64,000 nt of DNA from Leishmania mexicana MHOM/GT/2001/U1103 (lineage: Eukaryota; Euglenozoa; Kinetoplastea; Trypanosomatida; Trypanosomatidae): contig NC_018320.1 in the NCBI RefSeq assembly GCF_000234665.1, forward strand, positions 624,985 through 688,984. The letters are read 5' to 3'. The position numbers and the translations under genes were made by a program. Of the stretch, positions 29,769 to 38,700 are shown one piece after another (the stretch's first letter is position 1; each line of letters begins with the position of its first letter). The notes under the pieces were generated by a model that did not search any database, was not told the DNA's origin, and saw only the letters and a list, made by a program, of their open reading frames with translations.

Positions 29769-30575
29769 ATGTCGAAGTTGCTGCAGAAGGTTGCCATCGG
29801 TGCGATGGCTGCCGGCCTTAGCGTGTACAGCTGCTGCTTTGTGGTTTACCCAGGTGAGGCGTGCATTCTATACAACAAGATCAGCGGACTGAAGGACTCC
29901 GTGTACGGCGAAGGCCTTCAGGGGCGCATCATCGGCCTGGACGAAATCTTGCGCTTCAACGTGCGGGTGCGCCCGCGCACGCTGCACACAATGACCGGGA
30001 CAAAGGATCTGCAGATGGTGAACGTGCGGCTGCGCGTGCTTTTCCGTCCCATGGCTGACCGCCTCCCGCAGATCTACCGCACCTTCGGTCTCGACTACGA
30101 CGAGCGCATCCTGCCCTCTGTCAGCAACGAAATCCTGAAAGCGGTTGTGGCAGAGTACAAGGCGGAGGAGCTCATCCAAAAGCGCGACGCGGTCTCTGCG
30201 CGCATTTACCAGCTCATGCAGGAGAAGGTGAATCAGTTCGGTCTCATCATTGAAGACCTCTCGCTGGTCGACATCCAGTTTGGCGCTGACTTCATGACGG
30301 CGGTGGAGCAGAAGCAGGTAGCCCAGCAGGAAGCAGAGCGCTACCGCTATGTCGTGATGGAGAATGAGCAGAAGCGCCGTGCTGCCGTGGTGCGCGCCGA
30401 GGGTGAGGCGGAGTCGGCGCGGCTCATTTCCGAGGCCATTCAGAAATCTGGGTCCGGCCTGCTGGAGCTGCGCCGCATCGAGGCAGCGGTGGAGGTGGCC
30501 AACCAGATCGTGCCCATGCAGAACGTTACGTTCGTACCGAAGGACGCAAACATGCTGATGAACATGTCGAGGTGA
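29769..30575 (+). CDS. PHB1: Prohibitin 1
   Basis: Subunit of the prohibitin ring complex of the mitochondrial inner membrane, a scaffold for m-AAA proteases and cristae organisation. 268 residues, normal for the family. A hydrophobic N-terminal anchor (about residues 8-27) is followed by the SPFH/PHB domain (RVRPRTLHTMTGTKDLQMV, then RVLFRPMADRLPQIYRTFG and LDYDERILPSVSNEILKAVV). A coiled coil (AVEQKQVAQQEAERYRYVV) and the typical C-terminal helix RAEGEAESARLISEAI complete it. The VLFRP and DYDERILPS segments point to PHB1 rather than PHB2. The frame opens earlier (29529), but ATG 29769 aligns with the family start. Confidence 0.95.
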   Translation: MSKLLQKVAIGAMAAGLSVYSCCFVVYPGEACILYNKISGLKDSVYGEGLQGRIIGLDEILRFNVRVRPRTLHTMTGTKDLQMVNVRLRVLFRPMADRLPQIYRTFGLDYDERILPSVSNEILKAVVAEYKAEELIQKRDAVSARIYQLMQEKVNQFGLIIEDLSLVDIQFGADFMTAVEQKQVAQQEAERYRYVVMENEQKRRAAVVRAEGEAESARLISEAIQKSGSGLLELRRIEAAVEVANQIVPMQNVTFVPKDANMLMNMSR

Positions 30576-31706
30576 GGCGCCCTCTCTCTCTGGCCTCCCA
30601 CTCTTTGCATGCCGGATCGCATACCTACAAGATTGCGGTGGGCGCGTCCTTCTTGAAGCATTCAAGGGCCCAGCATCTGAAGGCGAGCCAGCCCTGAGGT
30701 GCCGCTCACAAGGGTCGTCGCGGTCCGCAAAGTGTTTGCATTGTGATTACGGCCGGGCCATTTGTTAAGCGTTTCGTTTTTGTGTGTGTTTCCTTCCTCG
30801 CTTTTTGTGTTTTGTGTTCCGTTGTCGTGTGCCATCGTTCACATCGTAGGTGTAGTCTCAAGTGATCCATGCTCAGCGGCCGGAGAGGGTGGTGGCTCGC
30901 CAACTTCCGCACTAGCCCCCTCCCCTTCTTTCTCTGCGCTCTATGTGCGCACGTGCGTGTAGCCGCTGTTGTCATTGGAAGATCGAAGCGCTTTGACGGT
31001 GCATGTTGTCGGCCACACCCACCACGAGGAAAGAGTGATCTGTGCGCACTGATCTCACACACACTCGCGTCTTTCAACTCGAAAGGGAGGGGGCGGGGAG
31101 CCCATCGTGCGCATTAGCCCGTGTGCACGCATACGCGCTACGGAGGCAGGATGTAGAAGCTACGTCTCGACGGGCACCTCTGCCACCCGCTTCATCTCTC
31201 TCGCTTTGTGATTGCCGGGCCTACGAGGACACGTCGGCGTAGCCGCGGACCTGCCTTCTCACTGGCGCGTATTCCGCACGTCGCCTGCCAATGCCCTTTC
31301 ACGACTCCTTTTTGCTTTACCTCCTTTGCCTCTCCGCGCCCTCTTCTCTCGCCGACGGGTGGCCTCGAGCTCTGTGCGTGGGTGTCTGGGCGCACGGCTC
31401 ACATACGCGCGTCAACAGTGCCACAGGCGCACCGACGTCTCTGTGAAGCGTCTTTGTAGAAGAAAGGCGCAGGCCAGGGTTCACCTTTAGTAAGCGGACA
31501 CGTCGCCACATCTGGTGCCATTACGGCCAGTCCCACTCTTACCCACACCGGGATTCTCTGCGTCTCTGACTCGCTTCTCTTGCGCTTGACCTCGTTTTGC
31601 TGTCGCGTGCGCAGAGCTTTGTCCGTTTCTTTTCCCTGACCCGTAGCAGTGCAACCTCTGCCCACCCCGACCAGAAGCGTATCATCGCGACAGCTGGGAC
31701 ACGATC
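30576..31706 (+). other. Intergenic region, 1.1 kb
   Basis: No gene seen. Pyrimidine-rich stretches lie at about 31292-31355 and 31550-31640; the latter probably serves the WD40 gene. Confidence 0.55.
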
Positions 31707-33053
31707 ATGTCAGTGAAGGAGACCATCATCGCTCTGCCACTCATGGTGGGGTCGGTGCTGGACGTCGACAGCGACATCACGGCGACAAGCGCGATCTCCG
31801 TGTTTGACGATCGCGCCCTGCTCATTGGCACCAGTGAAGGCAGCCTCCTGCTCTGCGCTCCAGTGAATGCGGGTGCACACGTGCTGACGCCGCATTCTGA
31901 CACGACGCTGCACTGCGGGGCTATCTACGATCTCGCCGTCAGCTCAAACCATCTTGTCGCAACGGCTGGCCACGACGCCGTCAGCTGCGTCTTTTCTCTG
32001 CACACCCTCTATCGCGACAGTGGGGTTACGCAGTGTCGGCGGATCACAGGGCACACTGTCCCCGTCGTCGCAGTCCGATTCCTCTCTGATGGGACATCTT
32101 TCGTGACTCTTGGGGCTGACGGACGTGTGCTCGTGGTCGAGGCGCACAGTGGAGACATCTTGGCATCCTTATTATGCGGCTTCGCTGCGACTTGCTTGGT
32201 GTGCTCACTGGATGAGACGCAGCTGTTCGTTGGCGGCCGCTCCCTCGCGTCCATCGACCTTCACCAAGCGATGCGGCCGATGTCTTTGCAGTCCGTCAGT
32301 GCCGCAGCCTCTGGACCTGATCCATGGGCATCTCTCTCGAGCGCCGCCGCAGCATCCGGTGCCGCAGCTTCTCTTCGCACCCCAGCGTGGTTGCGACTGT
32401 ATGCGTGGGAGGAGAAGTCTGAAGCAACGGCTGGCGCATCACGACGGCAGTTCCGCACACCTCCCCACACGTTGATCCGCTCGCTGGGCGTGGACCCATG
32501 TGACGGTGCCTTGACTGCTATATTTGTGCGTCACACGGGAGGCACCTCATCTGTGGAGGTCTGCGGCAGCGCGCGGTGGGCCGCCACAGGCGGCAGAACG
32601 GCGTCCGAGGCGACGTGGGCCCCCCAGGCCTTGCGAGGTGTCTCCGCTGCACTACACTATCACATGTCGAGGGACCGCTCTACGGGTGTAGCTTCTGGGA
32701 AGCTTCGGGTACGGTGCCGGGTAAAGGCATCCACCCGCCCGTCCACGAAGCAGACTCCTGCGCCGCCAGGATCCTTCCCGTCCACTGCGGCAGCGCTCTG
32801 GAACGGTCGCTGGTACGCCTCCCCATTTCAGCTGGCAGGTGACATCCCTCGACTCACCGTATCTCACGGCCTTGCTGAGACTTCAGTTTTCGCGGCCGAG
32901 AAGAGCAACCAATACGGCTTCCCATCGGCAGGCCCTCGTACCTCAGGCGAAGAGCTGCTCATTGCCCAGGCGCAATGCGACGAGCTGCAGCGCGAGTGCG
33001 ACGCACTGGTCTTTCAGATTAAGAGTCTTCTCGCTCACAGGGCACTGATCTGA
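31707..33053 (+). CDS. WD40-repeat protein, possibly Ipi3/WDR18-like
   Basis: 448 residues with several WD40-like blades in the first 190 residues: LIGTSEGSLLL, VATAGHDAVSCVFSL and VTLGADGRVLVVEAHSG, with HTVPVVAVRF between them. The middle (about 195-380) is diverged and Ser/Ala-rich. The last 35 residues are a predicted coiled coil (ELLIAQAQCDELQRECDALV). An early propeller followed by a short C-terminal helix recalls Ipi3/WDR18, a subunit of the Rix1 60S-maturation complex. This is a weak architectural resemblance, so a WD40 protein of unknown function is the safe label. ATG 31707 follows a clear pyrimidine tract. Confidence 0.75.
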   Translation: MSVKETIIALPLMVGSVLDVDSDITATSAISVFDDRALLIGTSEGSLLLCAPVNAGAHVLTPHSDTTLHCGAIYDLAVSSNHLVATAGHDAVSCVFSLHTLYRDSGVTQCRRITGHTVPVVAVRFLSDGTSFVTLGADGRVLVVEAHSGDILASLLCGFAATCLVCSLDETQLFVGGRSLASIDLHQAMRPMSLQSVSAAASGPDPWASLSSAAAASGAAASLRTPAWLRLYAWEEKSEATAGASRRQFRTPPHTLIRSLGVDPCDGALTAIFVRHTGGTSSVEVCGSARWAATGGRTASEATWAPQALRGVSAALHYHMSRDRSTGVASGKLRVRCRVKASTRPSTKQTPAPPGSFPSTAAALWNGRWYASPFQLAGDIPRLTVSHGLAETSVFAAEKSNQYGFPSAGPRTSGEELLIAQAQCDELQRECDALVFQIKSLLAHRALI

Positions 33054-33853
33054 TCGTCGTAATGCCTCGAAGGAGTAGGGCGGGACCAGGGGCATATGCG
33101 GCCACTGCGGTGACTCGTGCATGTGCATTGCCTTTCTCTCTCCCTGTGCCATCACAGCCCGGCGCCAGGTGCCCACTGTGCGTCGTCTCCCTTCTCGCGC
33201 ATCGAAGGCGTTCTTCCTTTGTTTGCCTGTTGTGTGTGTGTGGCCTTTTAAGGGCCCGCTAAGATGTGGTGTGTCGTGCTTCCAGGCGGGAGATCAGAGG
33301 CGGTCGACTCACCTGCTGCCACCGCTGCCTCTCTCCCATCCCCGTAACTCCGGGTAAGAAGACACAAGGACGAGGAGGATGGAACCGCCCAGGCGTAAGC
33401 CCACACGCCTATTCGCTGAGCAATGACCTGCCGCTGATGCCTTCAACAGGTCCTGAGCCCCCAAGTTAGGGCGTGAGGGGCAACAACGCACGCCGCCTAT
33501 TCAGGCGCCGGTTCCGCTTGAGGGACGTACATGTATGTGCGTACATGTGTCGCGTGCACCCATAAGGCGTGGCTTGAGACTGTTTCCTGCTCACCCTCTG
33601 AAGCGAATGCCGCATGCCTTACGTAAGCACACACGCCCGCATACCACCACAACTCTTCCGCTGCTTTCCTTTCCGCCCTCTTCTCGGCGCTTCTTCCTAC
33701 GGTCTTCTGCTGCGGCTGCCTTGTTTTACCACATCCTGCAGCCGCGGTTCATCGCTTGTTCCCCCTTCCCCCCGGCACTTCCTCGTGCCCCACACCTGCC
33801 ACCGCCACCGATACAGATCCGCCGTCACACACCGGTGTACGGCACACGTGGGT
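33054..33853 (+). other. Intergenic region, 0.8 kb
   Basis: No gene seen. Bases about 33265-33560 are not pyrimidine-biased, unlike the flanks, and could be an inserted or degenerate element. A strong T/C tract follows at about 33640-33785, and the next ATG is at 33854. Confidence 0.5.
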
Positions 33854-34573
33854 ATGTCCACGCCGAATCTCGATGCCCTCCTTGGTGTTCCACTGGCTGC
33901 GGAGCTAGTGGCAAGAGCAGGAGGTCTTTTGGCGCTGTGCAAGCTGAGTGACACCGCACTTCGCATGCTGGGCACGGAGGAGTTCCAGAGCATCGCGAGC
34001 AGCTCACGGGCGAAGCAGCTGCACGCTGGCCTGTTGTTAAAAGCTTCACTGTTCACTGACGCCTTTGGAGACGAGGAAGAGGTGGACACGACGGACCTGA
34101 AGGCTGCGCAGAAGGGTGCTGCTCAACTGGGCCGCAAGTGCGCCCTAGTCGCGAAGGCGGACCTCGCCGGCGCCTTTTCTGATGGCTCCCTCGGTGAGGC
34201 GGAGAGGGAAAAGCTCAAAGCTGCGTTTGCTCGTCTCCTGGCGGAGGGCAAAGTGACCGCGGAGGACACGCAGGCGCTCGCCGTACCGTTCGTCTACGTC
34301 CGCGGCGATGCTGCAAAGCACAAACGTGGCGGCGTCAAGGAGCGAAAGAAGCGAGAGTCGCAGCAGGAGTCGGTCAGCGTCGTCGCTAGAGCGACCCAGC
34401 GGGTGCGCATGGGTGTCAGTGAGGAGGAGCAGGTGCAGCAGCTGCTGCAGCGAGAAGACATACGCAGCGAATTCGCCAAGGAGCGCGCTCAGCAGCTGCT
34501 GAAGGAGTCGCGGAAGCGTGCTCGAGAGGCTGTCCGTGATGAGTACGATGACCTACAGAACATTTCCCTCTAG
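33854..34573 (+). CDS. Nop-domain protein resembling the C-terminal part of Prp31
   Basis: 239 residues. The first 45 residues (AAELVARAGGLLALCKLSDT ... LRMLG) match the start of the Nop domain of Prp31/Nop56/Nop58 (AGGLTNLSKMP ... LLG). The later segments HAGLLLKASLFTDAFGDEEE, QLGRKCALVAKADLAG and PFVYVRGDAAKHKRGGVKER parallel, in order, the Prp31 HTGYIYHSDI, AAKCTLAARVD and basic KKRGGRRYRKMKER segments. Prp31 binds 15.5K and U4 snRNA in the U4/U6.U5 tri-snRNP. The protein begins directly at the Nop domain; the usual coiled-coil/NOSIC half is absent, and the upstream sequence is pyrimidine-rich spacer with no trace of it. The first ATG in this frame is at 33854. Confidence 0.65.
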   Translation: MSTPNLDALLGVPLAAELVARAGGLLALCKLSDTALRMLGTEEFQSIASSSRAKQLHAGLLLKASLFTDAFGDEEEVDTTDLKAAQKGAAQLGRKCALVAKADLAGAFSDGSLGEAEREKLKAAFARLLAEGKVTAEDTQALAVPFVYVRGDAAKHKRGGVKERKKRESQQESVSVVARATQRVRMGVSEEEQVQQLLQREDIRSEFAKERAQQLLKESRKRAREAVRDEYDDLQNISL

Positions 34574-35796
34574 CGCGCCCGATAGCGTTTGTGCCTGCGG
34601 TTATGCCTGGGCGGGCAGCTGCGGGAGGATGAGACATGCCCACGGGGTTTCCGCTGCTCTTGATTCCTTCCCTTTATCCTTGGATCTCTGCGCTGTGCAT
34701 ATGAGCCACTGCTGGCGATTTCAGCTTGCGGCGCTGACGGTTTGACCAGGTCCCCCCCATCACACAGAGTCGTCTCATGGCCGCTACACTGGTTGCGTGA
34801 CTCTGGGGCGAGCGAGCGGATGCGAGGGATTCCTCATCCCCCACACGTATGCGTGTGCAGACGCGTGTGTGGACACGCACACGGAAACCGGATTTTCAAC
34901 GTCCAGATGAGTCAGCACTCGACTGTCAGCATTGAAAGGACTCGAGAGGGGTGGAGAAGACTGGCGCATTAAGGCCGCGACCATCAATTCAACTTCACCA
35001 AATGCCGGAGGAGTACCGCCTCCATCCCCGCAGCTGCACATGCTACCCCGGTTGTGCCTGCCTCTCACCTTTCCCTTTCGAACGTTGCTGCCTTCTCTTG
35101 GCCTTCGCCTCTCTCGTCTCGCGCACTACACCCCTCTCCTCGCTGTCTCTGTCAACTTCTCCACATCCTCCACGTGTTACCCATGATGGTCGTTCGCCAC
35201 ACGCGCATGCATACGCATCTACGTGTTTCCCACGCTCCCGAGTAAGCCGCTGCACACGTGCGCATGCGCGCACGCCTTCCTCTTTGTGTGTCCATGGGTT
35301 GGTATGTGCGCATCGGCGTGTCGCGATTAGTGCAGCGCTCGTAGTCTTCATCAGTGACTGGCCGGTACAACGCTTTCAACCTGCCACCCCCACTTCACTC
35401 GCACACCCCTCCACTTGGGGGTGCTCTGCCCTTTGGCCTTCCAGCCTTCCGTCTCGCTTCGCCTCTCTCTCGTGCGTGTGTATACGTGTGTGTGTACCTT
35501 CCTGTGCACTCACCAGACCCCACCCCCTTATTCATCTATTCTCTCATGGTTCTTCTGCTTTCCATTTAGTCCAGTCCGTCGCGTTTTGGCCGCCACGCCC
35601 CGCCGTCTGTCGTCGTTGCTCTTGGCCGTCTCTTCAACACGACACGTCGCCGCTTGGCGCTCTGATTCTTTTGGGCTGACGGTTGACGCTTACTTCCGGG
35701 CGCCTCTGTCTATGTGGAGCACTTTGTGTGTGCGTGTGCGTATGTGCGGTCTGCTCGGCGTTCTCCTCTCCGCCCCTCAGTTTCTCTGGTGTTTGG
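34574..35796 (+). other. Intergenic region, 1.2 kb
   Basis: No gene supported. Pyrimidine-rich tracts occur at about 35046-35165 and 35445-35480. A final tract, cgttctcctctccgcccctc, ends in AG at 35779-35780. Confidence 0.55.
35757..35780 (+). promoter_or_regulatory. Predicted spliced-leader acceptor for the first CLU-family gene
   Basis: A near-pure C/T tract ends in cctcag (AG 35779-35780), 16 bases before ATG 35797. It supports that ATG over the upstream open frame from TTG 35683. Confidence 0.6.
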
Positions 35797-38700
35797 ATGG
35801 AGACAGTGCGCGGCGCGCTAACCCAGAAGGCGACGACACCGGCGACGTGTAGCGATTCTTCCACCGATCGATCGCTGCCTTGCTTGAAACGCAACAGCCT
35901 TCCTTCGTTATGGAGCGATTCGACACGTGCGAAGTCGACGGCAGGCCATGACGTCAAGACACGGATCCCGTCGCTCCATCCAGGCCAGAGTGGCCCGCCA
36001 GCTGCGGTGTCACGTTCCTTCAAGAAAAACTCAGTCCTGCAGGCGCCTGAGAATGCGACTCGCAGCTGTCGCATGCCCACTGAGGTTCCTATCTCCATTG
36101 GAGAGAGTGTCGGCGCTCGACCGGGACCGCAGGGGCTATCACCTCCGCGCCTGCAGTCCTCTCCTTCCCTGCGCGACACAGCAATCAATGCGAGCTTCTT
36201 GACAGCACATCTTCCCTTCCTCACGGCCGGTGATGGCCCCATCGATCGTGGCTCGAGGGACTGGAACACGGAGTTTCAGTGGTTGTGGGCACAGCAGCTG
36301 GACGGCAAAGTGTGGGGGTATACTAGTCACCATGAAATGCGCGATTTTCTGGAGGAGTTCGAGGGCTTCGCTAAGGTGCTGGTGGAGTCGCTATTGCGGG
36401 AGGGACGTCTTCCACCTGCTGCTCGCTCGCCATCCGCGACGCTCATGTGCGCTCGCTACGGAAATGTGCTGGTGTACGCGTGGCCCGACGGAAAGCAAGG
36501 CATGTGGATGCAACGCAGTTTTCGAGCACTGATGGAGTGCTGCGTGCCGCACCTCTCGCTGCCGCTGACGGCGACTTTCCGCTACTTTGGCGATGTCATC
36601 ACTGTCGCCGCTGTCATTTCGCTTGAGCGTGCAAGGCCGGCGAAGTACGCAGGAAACGGACGCAGCGATCCAGTGGCGCACGTGCCCCTGCAGGAGCTTC
36701 TGGGTATGGCGCAAGACGCACTAAACTTGCTTCGCGGTGACCCTCGCGTCGAGGCGACGGGCGGGGCAAATGACGAGGCGACCAAGCCGCAGCGGCGCAA
36801 GGTGAGGGGCGTCGAGGTGCGCGAGGGCATGGACACGCGTCTGTACGTGGTGAACTGTCTTGGCCTTCTGCCGCCGCTCTTCTCCACCGACGGTCGTGTG
36901 CGGACGCTGCGGCGGTGGCTTCACTTGATTCAGCATCCTCCGATGCGCTGGGCCAGTGGCGTCGCGTGCGCGGACATTTACCGGCGTGAGGTGGCTGCAT
37001 CTGTTCAGTACCTCAGCGGTGCCCTTCAAGCACCGGTAGAGAGGCGCAACACACGTCTTGTGCAGCTGCTGCACAAAAATGGACTGAACCTGTCCTTGTT
37101 GGGCCTTGTTGCGCAGACCGTGCTGGCTGCCGCCAAGGAGGACCTCGATGACACGTCAGAGCTGCTGCTTCGCCTCATCGCAGTCGAAGTCCTCGCACGC
37201 GTGGTGCGCCGGTCTTTGTTCCGCTCGATGGGGCGGGAGGGCAGCGCGCGGTCGCTAAAGACCGCCAACAACTACCTTCAGCGCACCGCCGGCTCGCTGT
37301 TGCGTCCGTCGCAGGGGCGTTTTGAAGAGAGGCTGCTCCCGCTTGTCCGAGACATGTTTTGGCTCGACGAGGCGATGGACACGGTGCCGTACGTGCAGCT
37401 GCTCAAGCACACACTGCAACAGCAGGTGGTGCTTATCACGAAGCGTTTGTGTGAGCTGTGCGGGCTCCGAGTGGTGCGGGGCAGCGTAGCGGAGATCATG
37501 TGCCAGCCTTCACACCACAACTACAGCTCCTTCTACTCCCCAGAGCACCAGGCACTGATAGCGACGTTGGCGCAGGACCGGTCGGAGTATCCGCCGGCCT
37601 TCAAGGCCGCCTATCTCCTCCCACTGCGCATCCGCTTTTTCTGCCATGGCGGTCGCCTCGCTGAGGCGTGGCGCGAGGCGGCGCAGCTGGTGGAGTTGCG
37701 CAGCCATGACATGTCGGAGCGCTTCCTCAACGCAGAGGCATGGACGACAGCCGCGCTAGTAGCTGCCCAGGTTGGCAGAGACGACGACAGTGTGAACCTC
37801 ATCGAGCGCGCCACCCGCGTCTTCTTCGACATACCAGCCTTTCTCTTCCCGTCGAACATGCCTCTGGTGCGAATGCCGTCCTACTTGTACTTCCTCCGAG
37901 GGCAGGTGCACGTCAAACTCGCGCATGGGTTCATCTGCATCCAGCGACGGCTTTTTGAAGAAGCTGAGGAGCTGTTTACGGCGGTACTGCGCCTGCCGGA
38001 CGTACTCGAGGATGAACGACAGCCGCATGTTGCGCATCTTCGCCAACAGGCTGTCGTCGGTCTATTCAACATCGCCGTGCACTCCGAAAATACAAAGGTG
38101 GTGCAGCTCGACGCGCAGTGGAGCGCTGAGCTGCGCTCTATGGCCCCTTCGCTGCAAGGTGCACGCATCAGCGAGCTCTTTGGGTCTCTGTTCTTCGATC
38201 GGGACATGTTTCCTAGCGCCGTGGCGAGACTTTGGGAGTGCCTCGAGACAACGGAGCAACTCCTTGGCGCGACGGCTCTCCGCGTGGGCGAGGTGCTCAA
38301 CAAGCTCGCCTACGTCTACTACCGCTGGGACGCGCGGCAGTATGGCCTCTTCTGCAGCTGCATTCTCCACCGAGCCGAGGCTATCATGGTGGAGCAGAGC
38401 GGACTGTACTCGCCACTGCATCTCAGCATCATCGAGAACATCGCGTCCGTCTTCATTCTGCGCGGCATGTTTGTTGCGGCGTCGCAACGGCTGCACCTAT
38501 TGAGCACCCTCCCGCCTCGATACACAGGACGCCTCTCGCGCGAGCACCCAGCCATCATACGCATCGCTATCATCGAGTCCAAGCTCCGGTATGAGTTTGG
38601 CACCATCGCGATCGTCATTATTCAGCGATACTGGCGCGAATACCGCAGCCGCGCTATCCTGCGCGACGTCTGCGAGAGCAGGGCGCAGGAGATACAGCGC

